From Dehalococcoidia bacterium (GTDB lineage: Bacteria; Chloroflexota; Dehalococcoidia; GIF9; AB-539-J10): a stretch of DNA of 5,815 nt. Below are positions 1 through 5,336 of this stretch, in pieces; within the stretch, counting starts at the first letter, position 1; each line of letters opens with the position of its first letter. The notes under the pieces were generated by a model that worked only from the letters and a program-made list of their open reading frames with translations, had not been told where the DNA came from and did no database searches. The stretch is from NCBI GenBank assembly GCA_003562555.1, contig PWUO01000261.1, forward strand, positions 1 through 5,815, in the 5' to 3' direction. The translations under genes and the position numbers were made by a program.

Positions 1-94
1 CGATGGAGCCGTGTAGCCTTGTGCGCGACACCTGCCGTGGCCCGTTGCATCGTTGCCCCAGCGTTTTGGATACCTCGCGTTTGCCGGCTGTTGT

Positions 95-126
95 GCATGA
101 CCATGACGTTACGTCATGGTCTATGC
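95..126. repeat. Near-perfect 32-bp palindrome
   Basis: The core is an 11-bp perfect inverted repeat, GACCATGACGT (99-109) and ACGTCATGGTC (111-121), around a single central T at 110. Outside it GCAT (95-98) pairs with ATGC (123-126) if T122 is bulged, giving 15 matched pairs. There is no T-run on either side in either direction, so it does not look like an intrinsic terminator. A one-base centre also makes a tight RNA hairpin unlikely without opening the inner pairs, which favours a double-stranded protein-binding site for a dimeric regulator or a recombinase. No flanking transposase gene is seen in the window. Confidence 0.8.
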
Positions 127-171
127 TTACGGATGAAAGGTCTACACAATCGGTCAACTCGCGTCCCATGC

Positions 172-193
172 CAGTGTCAGTGTTGGGACACTG
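172..193. repeat. Tandem CAGTGT pair plus inverted ACACTG hairpin
   Basis: CAGTGT occurs twice head to tail (172-177 and 178-183). The second copy is followed after TGGG by its exact complement ACACTG (188-193), making a 6-bp stem with a 4-base loop. No T-run follows, so terminator function is not supported. It may be a small regulatory site, or chance structure in a repeat-rich non-coding stretch. Confidence 0.35.
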
Positions 194-285
194 CATTACT
201 ACGATCATATCGGGCTTCTTAAGCCATCGCGCCACGGGCGGCATGGTTACCGCCTTGCGTTGAGTGTGGGGTTTGGTATGTGCAA

Positions 286-305
286 GACCACTCACTCAGG
301 TGGCC
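286..305 (-). terminator. Weak candidate hairpin downstream of the gene ending at 346
   Basis: Read on the minus strand, GGCCAC and GTGGTC pair as a 6-bp stem (one G-U pair) around an 8-base loop, about 40 bases after the stop codon of the carboxymuconolactone-decarboxylase-like gene. The following bases (TTGCACATACC) contain no real T-tract, so any termination would be weak or factor-dependent. Position is the main argument for this call. Confidence 0.2.
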
Positions 306-345
306 AGTAGCATGCTCGACAGATCCAGGGTGCTTCCCGAAGGAG

Positions 346-687
346 CTATAGCTTGCCGAGTTCCTCGAGCAGTTTGATTACACGATAGGATTCTGCCAGG
401 CCGGGTGTTCCGCCCATCGTGGTGGCAACGGAGATTGTTTCGAAAATCTCCTCTTTGGTGGCGCCTGCCTCGAGAGCGAACATGGTCTGGCCGATAACAC
501 AGAGCTCACATCCGGCACGCAGGCCGACGGCCAATGCCATGAGCCGCTTTGTCTTGGTGTCCAGAGCTCCCTGCTTGTATGCCTCCCCAGTGAGCGAGTT
601 CTTGATTGCTATCAGGTCCGGCATCAACTCCTGTCCCAGATCTCTCAGCTTGAGATACTCGTTCCAGATCGCCAGAGGACTCTCCAT
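346..687 (-). CDS. Carboxymuconolactone decarboxylase / AhpD-family protein
   Basis: A 113-residue protein, the usual size of a single-domain carboxymuconolactone-decarboxylase (CMD) family member. These are small all-helical oligomers that include gamma-carboxymuconolactone decarboxylases and AhpD-like thiol peroxidase/reductase proteins. The family signature is present: a KTKRLMALAVGLRAGC-like helix leads into Cys60-Glu-Leu-Cys63 (CxxC), followed by ALEAGATKEEI and a Met-Gly-Gly-rich segment near residues 91-93. In AhpD-type members the CxxC is followed by His (CxxCxxxH); here that position is Gln67 (Cys-Val-Ile-Gly-Gln), so the relay His is missing although both Cys remain. The start at 687 is set by a perfect AGGAGGTT seven bases upstream; a longer frame to 720 has no such signal. 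It lies downstream of the HAD gene on the same strand, but a 159-base gap with its own promoter-like box suggests separate transcription. The substrate is unknown; a redox-type thiol role is as likely as true decarboxylase activity. Confidence 0.88.
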   Translation of the reverse strand: MESPLAIWNEYLKLRDLGQELMPDLIAIKNSLTGEAYKQGALDTKTKRLMALAVGLRAGCELCVIGQTMFALEAGATKEEIFETISVATTMGGTPGLAESYRVIKLLEELGKL

Positions 688-693
688 AGTACG

Positions 694-701
694 AACCTCC
701 T
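694..701 (-). promoter_or_regulatory. Strong Shine-Dalgarno for the CMD-like gene
   Basis: AGGAGGTT on the minus strand, with six bases between it and the ATG at 687. It is the best ribosome binding site in the window and decides the start over an in-frame upstream candidate at 720. Confidence 0.85.
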
Positions 702-729
702 GTCTAGTATCAGACCGCACGGCACGCGA

Positions 730-735
730 ACTATA
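730..735 (-). promoter_or_regulatory. Candidate -10 box for the CMD-like gene
   Basis: TATAGT on the minus strand matches five of six positions of TATAAT. It would place transcription start near 722-724, giving a leader of about 35 bases that carries the AGGAGGTT. No good -35 box lies 16-18 bases upstream, so the call is tentative. Confidence 0.35.
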
Positions 736-846
736 TCACCGCGTCATCGCGTTTGGTAGCCTTCTGCTGTAGCACCAGCGGGAGCGCCGGGTTGAACTGG
801 CATGGGTCAACTGTGACAGTGCCGTGCTCGCTGCCACTAAGTGCCA

Positions 847-1500
847 TCACGTGAAGAGGCGCACTATGTCGGCCGGCCTGTGTGCGAGGCGGGCCGCACC
901 ATGAGAAGTCAGCTCGTCCGCGTCCCTGAATCCCCACAGCACTCCTACCGGATACATGCCCGCTGAGATAGCTGTCTGCATGTCCACGCCGGAGTCGCCA
1001 ATGTAGACGCACTCCTCCGGATTGAGGTGCATGGATTCCACGATGCGCAGTGCGCATGTAGGGTCCGGCTTCTTCGGGTGATCGACTGCCTCGCCGATGA
1101 CATGCTCAAATCTCCATCGAGACAGAAGCGTAGAAACCGTTGCCTCAGTGTAGTCGTGGGGTTTGTTGGACAGGACCGCCATGGGGATGCCGCGTGCGGC
1201 CAGTTCGTCCAGCATCTCCGGGATGCCTGCGTACGGCTTCGTCATGTCCATCCAGCGCTTCATGTAGTCGTCGTTCATTATCTCCAGCATGCGTGCAAGC
1301 GTTGCGTCATCCTGGTGATCTGCCGGTAGTGATCGCAGCGCGAGCATACGTCGACCATCCCCGACGAAGAATCGGTAGCTTTCGACATCGTGCTGTGGCA
1401 GACCAAGCCGGGAGAGGGCGGTGTTGACGGCGCCTGCAAGGTCCTGGAGCGTGTCGAGGAGAGTTCCATCGAGATCTGAGATCAGTGCCTTGAACGTCAC
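847..1500 (-). CDS. HAD-superfamily phosphatase, phosphoglycolate-phosphatase type
   Basis: A 217-residue cytoplasmic HAD hydrolase, normal length for the Gph / beta-phosphoglucomutase-like subgroup. All four HAD motifs are visible: motif I Asp9-Leu-Asp11-Gly-Thr (nucleophile and acid/base Asp), motif II Ser111 in Val-Leu-Ser-Asn-Lys-Pro, motif III Lys144 in Lys-Lys-Pro-Asp-Pro, and motif IV Gly-Asp169 ... Asp173 (Mg2+ binding). The segment between motifs I and II (about residues 16-90) is an alpha-helical C1 cap, as in Gph, containing a typical Phe-Val-Gly-Asp-Gly stretch. The likely reaction is phosphate-monoester hydrolysis, with 2-phosphoglycolate one candidate; the cap does not fix the substrate, so no gene symbol is given. 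The start is GTG at 1500: an in-frame TAA lies at 1510-1512, leaving no room for an earlier start, and the DLDGT motif sits at the expected distance from the N-terminus. No Shine-Dalgarno is present. Confidence 0.9.
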   Translation of the reverse strand: MTFKALISDLDGTLLDTLQDLAGAVNTALSRLGLPQHDVESYRFFVGDGRRMLALRSLPADHQDDATLARMLEIMNDDYMKRWMDMTKPYAGIPEMLDELAARGIPMAVLSNKPHDYTEATVSTLLSRWRFEHVIGEAVDHPKKPDPTCALRIVESMHLNPEECVYIGDSGVDMQTAISAGMYPVGVLWGFRDADELTSHGAARLAHRPADIVRLFT

Positions 1501-1506
1501 GCGAAC

Positions 1507-1512
1507 ATGTTA
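1507..1512 (-). promoter_or_regulatory. Candidate -10 box of a leaderless HAD transcript
   Basis: TAACAT on the minus strand ends six bases before the GTG start at 1500, so transcription would begin at or next to the start codon. The gene lacks a Shine-Dalgarno and an in-frame stop blocks any earlier start, both consistent with leaderless translation. The -35 position (about 1530-1535, TGGCTC) is poor and overlaps a CCAC-N4-GTGG inverted repeat. Confidence 0.4.
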
Positions 1513-1532
1513 CATGAGCGAACTTCAGTGAG

Positions 1533-1570
1533 CCACCTGCGTGGTCGTCTGGCGGCTACCACTGCTGTGG
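1533..1570. promoter_or_regulatory. Two CCAC-N4-GTGG inverted repeats, candidate operators
   Basis: CCAC-ctgc-GTGG (1533-1544) and CCAC-tgct-GTGG (1559-1570) have the same arms and the same spacer length, 26 bp apart from start to start, between two divergent genes. The first overlaps the expected -35 region of the HAD gene. Same-arm pairs like this are typical of cooperative binding of a dimeric regulator, but each site is short (8 specified bases), so chance is not excluded. Confidence 0.3.
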
Positions 1571-1613
1571 CAGAAGGGCGAATCAAGTCAGGGATACAGG
1601 TTGCCGTGAGGCC

Positions 1614-1635
1614 GACCGCGTGTAGTGAGTCGGTC
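1614..1635. promoter_or_regulatory. GACCG-N12-CGGTC inverted repeat upstream of the hydrolase
   Basis: GACCG (1614-1618) and CGGTC (1631-1635) form a 5-bp inverted repeat just upstream of the candidate promoter of the alpha/beta hydrolase gene. An alternative register pairs CCGAC (1612-1616) with GTCGG (1629-1633). The location suits an operator or activator site; the short arms make this weak. Confidence 0.2.
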
Positions 1636-1644
1636 TACATGCGA

Positions 1645-1669
1645 TACTATCTTTAGGGTAGAAGGGGGT
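1645..1669 (+). promoter_or_regulatory. Candidate -10 box and ribosome binding site of the hydrolase gene
   Basis: TACTAT (1645-1650) is a four-of-six match to the -10 consensus; TATCTT (1648-1653) is an overlapping alternative. No clear -35 is visible. AGGGGGT (1663-1669) is a plausible Shine-Dalgarno seven bases before the ATG at 1677. A nearer ATG at 1672 runs into a stop after one further codon, which supports 1677 as the start. Confidence 0.4.
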
Positions 1670-1676
1670 CGATGAG

Positions 1677-2846
1677 ATGACGAAAGAGGCACATATACAG
1701 TTCACGTTCCCGGTTGGATATCACTGGTTCCACAAGGACCAGGTGTTCAACTACCCGCTCAATCGTTGGTATTCGTTCGGCTACGCACGTTTCGAGGATA
1801 TGCAGTGGGCCGGACAGCGGATCACGTCCTTTTCTGACTGGACCTGTGTAATGCTGCGCCTTGCAGACGCAGCACTCTCCGAAGGGCGGCTGCTTAACGC
1901 TGCGTTCTACTTTCGTGCTGCGGAGTTCTATACATTCGCTGATGATCCAGAGAAGGAACGGCGGTACGAACGCTTCATGGAGCTGTTCGGGGAAGCGGTC
2001 AAGTACGAGGACATCGAACGGCTCACAGTTCCGTACGATGGCGCGCACCTGCCTGTGATGAAAGTGCCTGCTGTGGGAGCAAGGCGTGGCACTATCGTGC
2101 TACACGGAGGATTTGACTCACTCATCGAGGAGTTCTACTCGTGGATGAGGTGTTTCGCGGGCCGCGGATACGAGGTGGTCGCATTTGAAGGACCAGGTCA
2201 GGGTGCGGCTCGCCGGAAGTCAGGACTCGCGTTTGACTATCATTGGGAGAGGCCTACCAGCGCGGTATTGGACCACGTAGACGCCGGGGATGTCACGTTG
2301 ATTGGTATCTCGATGGGTGGGTACCTCTGCTTTCGCGCAGCCGCACTCGATACACGAATCACTCGCGTCATCGCCTCGGGTGTCGCCTACGACTACTCGC
2401 AGGCCCCGAGTCCCTTGCTGCAGCCACTCGTGAGGTTTCTGGTCAACCATATGCGAGGGTTCTCCAACTGGGCTGCCAGGAAGAGAATGGATAGTGACCC
2501 GATGCACCGCTGGTCTGTCGGCAACCTGATGTATATGACCGCACGGGAGACCCCGGTGGAGGCGATCGATGTGGCCCTGCAGTTGAATGCCGGCAACCTG
2601 ATGTCCTGGCTTGTCGAACAGGACGTACTCATCCTTACTGGAAATCGTGACCACTTCATTCCTCTGAAGATGCACGACATGCAGGTAAAGGCACTCACCA
2701 ATGCGCGCTCAGTAACTGCCAGGGTGTTCACTGCTGAGGAGCACGCCGAGAATCATTGCCAGGTAGGCAACATCGGTCTCGCGCTCAAAGTGATGACTGA
2801 CTGGCTCGACGATCTCGCACCGGCTACCTCTCAGGATTCCCGATAG
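1677..2846 (+). CDS. Alpha/beta hydrolase, FrsA/Ayg1-like
   Basis: A 389-residue soluble protein with no signal peptide or membrane segment. Residues 1 to about 115 form an aromatic-rich, helical N-terminal extension. The core follows: oxyanion-side His143-Gly-Gly, a Glu-Gly-Pro-Gly-Gln-Gly stretch at 171-176, the nucleophile elbow Gly210-Ile-Ser212-Met-Gly214, acid Asp325 in Gly-Asn-Arg-Asp-His, and catalytic His360 in Ala-Glu-Asn-His-Cys-Gln. This architecture (long N-terminal domain, GPGQG, late HCQ-type His) is that of the FrsA / 2,6-dihydroxypseudooxynicotine hydrolase / fungal Ayg1 group, several members of which cleave carbon-carbon bonds in beta-diketone-like substrates rather than esters. 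Which reaction this one performs cannot be read from the sequence. It is transcribed divergently from the HAD gene and converges on the PMT-like gene, so it appears monocistronic. Start at 1677 is supported by AGGGGGT. Fold assignment is secure; subgroup is moderately sure. Confidence 0.9.
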   Translation: MTKEAHIQFTFPVGYHWFHKDQVFNYPLNRWYSFGYARFEDMQWAGQRITSFSDWTCVMLRLADAALSEGRLLNAAFYFRAAEFYTFADDPEKERRYERFMELFGEAVKYEDIERLTVPYDGAHLPVMKVPAVGARRGTIVLHGGFDSLIEEFYSWMRCFAGRGYEVVAFEGPGQGAARRKSGLAFDYHWERPTSAVLDHVDAGDVTLIGISMGGYLCFRAAALDTRITRVIASGVAYDYSQAPSPLLQPLVRFLVNHMRGFSNWAARKRMDSDPMHRWSVGNLMYMTARETPVEAIDVALQLNAGNLMSWLVEQDVLILTGNRDHFIPLKMHDMQVKALTNARSVTARVFTAEEHAENHCQVGNIGLALKVMTDWLDDLAPATSQDSR

Positions 2847-2933
2847 ACGATTCTTGGATCATAGCCTGATGTCTAGTCGATGTAGGGTATGGACAGAGAC
2901 GGACAGTAATGACACCTAAGTCCCGTGCGGTAT

Positions 2934-4136
2934 CTATCCGGGTAACGTGACGTCATACAGGGGAATCCAACGAGACCACAGTGGCGTCAACGCCACGAGA
3001 ATGGCCAGATGGAGTGCGAGATAGGCTATGACGGCAGGTAGTGCGCCACGGCGAAAGGGCGCGCCGGTTGCGCCAACGTTGGAGGTCAGGAAGCGATCCA
3101 GGAACCACCCGAGGCCGATGCAGATCGCGCCTACAGTGGGGCAAAAATAGTACAGGTACGTGACCCTGTCAGTGATGAGCACGAGCGGTATCCAGATGAG
3201 GAACGTTCCCAGAAACCACGTCGCCGAGAAAGTTGCGACTTCGTCGCGCTTTGTTGCTCGATAGACCATCAGACACATCACCGGAATGACGAACACACCT
3301 ACGGTGAAGCTGATGAAGGCTACGTACTGCGGTTCCCACCAGTAGGGCATCATCTGCGGGCCGAGTACCCACTCCCATGGTCTGCTGGCGTGTGGGTGGG
3401 TCGTGTTTGCGAACGTCAGGCTCGCACCGGCAGTCAGCATCTCGGTGATGCGGTTGACCGGGTTGGAGGTGCTACCCGAGAGCAGGTAATCGAATCCTGG
3501 CAGCGTGAACACGAAGAGGGCTGGCGCGAGGAGGACTGAGGAGCAGAAAGCGACTGGTCTGTCCCGCCGGAGCAGCAACCAGTGGAGCACGATCACGAAG
3601 AGGGCTAGTCCGCCCGTCAGCTTCGTCAACGTGCTCAGCGCAACAGCAGCTGCCGACAACGGATATCTCCGCTTCAGGTAGAGCCAGAAACTGACGAGCA
3701 TCAATGTGATACTGAAGATATCGAGCATTGCAATGCTGGACTGGATGAACATAAGTGCTTCGAAGCCGAGGAGGAATGTAGCGATGAGAGCAGCCCGTGA
3801 GGACATGCCAAGGGTGTGGCAGATGAGGTAGAAGAACAGGGTGCCTGCCACACCGAACAGTACGGCGAAGAATCGCCACCCAACCGGGTTGTCTCCGAAG
3901 AGCATGATGCCAGCGGCCACCAGCAACTGGCCCACAGGTGGGTGCTCCCTGCGCAACTCTCCGTTGCCTTCGGCTATCGCTTGAGCATCCTTGACATAGT
4001 ACTGCTCGTCAAACATCGGGGTGTCAGGCTGGCCGATGATACTGGCGTGCATTAGGAGGGACGTGAGCAGTATGAGCGCCAGCCAGAGGTGTTGCCACCT
4101 GTACAGGCGGCGCAGTGTTCGAGCGATCACTTCCAT
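2934..4136 (-). CDS. PMT-like (GT39-type) membrane mannosyltransferase
   Basis: A 400-residue integral membrane protein with about ten hydrophobic helices (for example residues 17-34, 87-110, 115-131, 137-154, 160-189, 195-212, 273-292, 303-321, 327-349, 366-387). The first extracytoplasmic loop carries Phe-Asp43-Glu44-Gln-Tyr-Tyr, the DE catalytic pair of protein O-mannosyltransferases, followed by Glu-His-Pro-Pro-Val-Gly (64-69), another PMT hallmark. A Met-Leu-Asp139 motif and a Ser-Arg-Pro-Trp-Glu-Trp segment (251-256) also match the family. PMT enzymes use polyprenyl-phosphate-mannose to glycosylate Ser/Thr on exported proteins. It is shorter than typical bacterial Pmt proteins (about 500 residues or more), so a related lipid or glycan transferase is possible. 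It overlaps the upstream GT2 gene by 10 bases, implying translational coupling. ATG at 4136 is chosen; GTG at 4130, overlapping the upstream stop as GTGA and spaced eight bases from GGTGG, is a real alternative that shortens the protein by two residues. A longer frame to 4238 would run deep into the GtrA domain and is unlikely. Confidence 0.85.
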   Translation of the reverse strand: MEVIARTLRRLYRWQHLWLALILLTSLLMHASIIGQPDTPMFDEQYYVKDAQAIAEGNGELRREHPPVGQLLVAAGIMLFGDNPVGWRFFAVLFGVAGTLFFYLICHTLGMSSRAALIATFLLGFEALMFIQSSIAMLDIFSITLMLVSFWLYLKRRYPLSAAAVALSTLTKLTGGLALFVIVLHWLLLRRDRPVAFCSSVLLAPALFVFTLPGFDYLLSGSTSNPVNRITEMLTAGASLTFANTTHPHASRPWEWVLGPQMMPYWWEPQYVAFISFTVGVFVIPVMCLMVYRATKRDEVATFSATWFLGTFLIWIPLVLITDRVTYLYYFCPTVGAICIGLGWFLDRFLTSNVGATGAPFRRGALPAVIAYLALHLAILVALTPLWSRWIPLYDVTLPG

Positions 4137-5203
4137 GTCCACCAGAAGTTGACGAGGTAGTTCCACACCGTCGCTGCAGCAATGCCGAACAGGTTCGATA
4201 CGAGGTAATGGAGGCCGACAACTGATGTCAGTGTCCACAGGACCGTCATGTTGACTACCAGCCCGCCGAGGCTCACCAGATTGAACTTGGCGAAGCGCCG
4301 AGCGAAGTGTCCGACCCCCTTGCTGCGGCGATCTGGAAAGGTGAAGAAGTCGTTTAACAGGAAGTTCGTGACTATGGAGGTCTCGATGCTGATTGCGGCC
4401 GACACCATATAGAACAGGCCTGCGAACTCGGTGAGCGTCCAGAGCAAGCCCATGTTGACCAGCACGCCGCTGCTACCAACCAGACAGAACTTCAGGAACC
4501 TGGTCAGTTCACCCTTCCGGCGCATCAGACTGGCAATGTGCCTGAGATAGTCGACCTGTTGACTCAATCGCAGCTTGCTTTCACCACGTTCGCGCGCAAC
4601 GAACACGAATGGCACTTCGACTGTCTTCTGAGGCCTTCCGGCCACAAGGATCTCCATTAGGATCTTATAGCCGGTGGGGTGGAGATCCGCCCCGGTAAGG
4701 ATGTCCGGTCGGAACATGAAGAACCCCGACATGGGGTCGGCGATACCACGCGTCGAGGGCAGGAACAGGTGTGCAAGGAATCCGGCGCCCTTGGACATGA
4801 TGCGCCGGAGCAGGCTCCAGCCTTCGCAGCCGCCACCCTTGACGTACCGGCTTCCGATGGCCATGTCCGCACCGTCCTCGAGGGCCTGAAGCAGTGCGGG
4901 AAGGACCTCAGGCGGGTGTTGAAGATCGGCGTCCATCACCGCGATGGCGTCACCACTTGCATGAGTGAAACCATCGACTACCGCCGACGCCAGCCCTCTC
5001 TTATCCCTGCGAACGACAATGCGGACGGGATACTGCATAGCGAGCTCGGCGACAAGCTCCTCTGTTCCGTCCTGGCTGTTGTCATCGACGACGATCAGTT
5101 CGTAATCGCGGTCATTCAGCGCGTGGTGCACGCGTTTCACCAGGGCAGCGATGTTGTCGCGTTCGCGGAAAGCAGGTATTACCAAGGACAGTGTCTTGCC
5201 CAC
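4127..5203 (-). CDS. Polyprenyl-phosphate glycosyltransferase (DPM1-type GT2) fused to GtrA domain
   Basis: A 358-residue fusion. Residues 1 to about 230 are a family-2 glycosyltransferase of the dolichol-phosphate mannose synthase type: Leu-Val-Ile-Pro-Ala-Phe-Arg-Glu (7-14), Val-Val-Asp-Asp-Asn-Ser-Gln-Asp-Gly-Thr (38-47), metal-binding Asp91-Ala-Asp93-Leu-Gln-His-Pro-Pro-Glu, Asp-Pro-Met-Ser-Gly-Phe-Phe (156-162), Gly-Tyr-Lys (178-180) and Arg-Gly-Glu-Ser-Lys-Leu (206-211). Residues 234-358 are a GtrA-like four-helix membrane domain, as in archaeal and some bacterial polyprenyl-phosphate mannose synthases. The enzyme would move a sugar, probably mannose from GDP-mannose, onto polyprenyl phosphate at the inner membrane face; GtrA anchors the catalytic part and has been proposed to help flip the product. 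The donor sugar is inferred from the PMT-like partner that overlaps downstream. GTG at 5203 puts the LVIPAFRE motif at the normal distance from the N-terminus; an in-frame TTG at 5242 coincides with a likely -35 box. No Shine-Dalgarno is seen. Confidence 0.92.
   Translation of the reverse strand: MGKTLSLVIPAFRERDNIAALVKRVHHALNDRDYELIVVDDNSQDGTEELVAELAMQYPVRIVVRRDKRGLASAVVDGFTHASGDAIAVMDADLQHPPEVLPALLQALEDGADMAIGSRYVKGGGCEGWSLLRRIMSKGAGFLAHLFLPSTRGIADPMSGFFMFRPDILTGADLHPTGYKILMEILVAGRPQKTVEVPFVFVARERGESKLRLSQQVDYLRHIASLMRRKGELTRFLKFCLVGSSGVLVNMGLLWTLTEFAGLFYMVSAAISIETSIVTNFLLNDFFTFPDRRSKGVGHFARRFAKFNLVSLGGLVVNMTVLWTLTSVVGLHYLVSNLFGIAAATVWNYLVNFWWTWK
4133..4501 (-). repeat. Internal tandem duplication in the GtrA domain
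   Basis: Two 55-residue segments, residues 235-289 (4337-4501) and 303-357 (4133-4297), align without gaps with 26 identical positions by hand count. Shared stretches include Arg-Phe-x-Lys-Phe-x-Leu-Val near the start, Val-Asn-Met-x-x-Leu-Trp-Thr-Leu-Thr in the first helix hairpin, Tyr-x-Val-Ser, and Asn-x-Leu-x-Asn near the end. Each unit is a two-helix hairpin, so the four-helix GtrA domain here is a visible pseudo-repeat. Confidence 0.8.
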
Positions 5204-5213
5204 AATACTGTGT

Positions 5214-5242
5214 AGTAAACACGTCGCGAACGCGGAATTCAA
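5214..5242 (-). promoter_or_regulatory. Candidate promoter of the GT2-GtrA / PMT operon
   Basis: On the minus strand TTGAAT (5242-5237) and TTTACT (5219-5214) are separated by exactly 17 bases and each matches its sigma70-type consensus at four of six positions. The -10 ends ten bases before the GTG at 5203, so the leader would be only a few bases long, in line with the absence of a Shine-Dalgarno. Confidence 0.4.
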
Positions 5243-5327
5243 CCCGGGCGATTTGCGGGCGTTGACGCCTCAGTGGGAATGACGGCTTCGCGCTCACGGC
5301 GGTTGTTCGCCTCGTTAACAGCGTGCG

Positions 5328-5336
5328 TGCTAACCT
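5328..5336 (+). promoter_or_regulatory. Candidate extended -10 promoter of the QueG-like gene
   Basis: TGCTAACCT fits an extended -10 (TG, one base, then TAACCT). It ends eight bases before the ATG at 5345, so the transcript would start almost at the start codon. No Shine-Dalgarno precedes this ATG, which agrees with a leaderless message. No convincing -35 is seen; extended -10 promoters often lack one. Confidence 0.4.

Larger units (their letters stand above)
1..345. other. Gene-free left end with clustered inverted repeats
   Basis: I find no credible gene here. Short open frames exist on the + strand (3-263 and 19-222), but their translations are rich in Cys, Arg, His and Ser, lack any recognisable domain, overlap one another and have no convincing ribosome binding site. 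No tRNA-like fold with a T-loop consensus is visible. The region instead holds several inverted repeats: 95-126 (strong), 178-193, 213-225 (GGCTT-CTT-AAGCC), 237-254 (GGCGG/CCGCC) and 286-305. It lies downstream of the minus-strand gene ending at 346. It could be a 3' flank with regulatory sites, the upstream region of a gene beyond the left edge, or decayed sequence. Confidence 0.5.

Noticed and set aside
3..263. Open frame of 86 codons on the + strand (and a second at 19-222)
   Set aside because: No domain, unusual composition, no ribosome binding site, overlapped by another frame and by the 95-126 palindrome.
810..820. ACTGT-G-ACAGT short palindrome
   Set aside because: Five-base arms in a 5.8-kb window are expected by chance, and it is about 120 bases from the nearest start codon.
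731..1057. Minus-strand frame of 108 codons overlapping the 3' part of the HAD gene
   Set aside because: Out-of-frame shadow of the HAD gene; low-complexity His/Arg-rich translation and no start signal.
2847..2933. Possible terminator or small element in the convergent gap, including GGACAG repeated at 2891 and 2901
   Set aside because: No stable hairpin with a T-run in either direction; a two-copy six-base direct repeat is not convincing.
4674..5215. Long + strand open frames opposite the GT2-GtrA gene
   Set aside because: They lie antisense to a gene whose motifs are unmistakable; the translations show no family features.
5258..5311. Two GGCG/CCGC-type mini inverted repeats (5258-5269 and 5298-5311) in the divergent promoter region
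   Set aside because: Four-base G+C arms with different spacers (4 and 6 bases) do not form a consistent operator and are common in this base composition.
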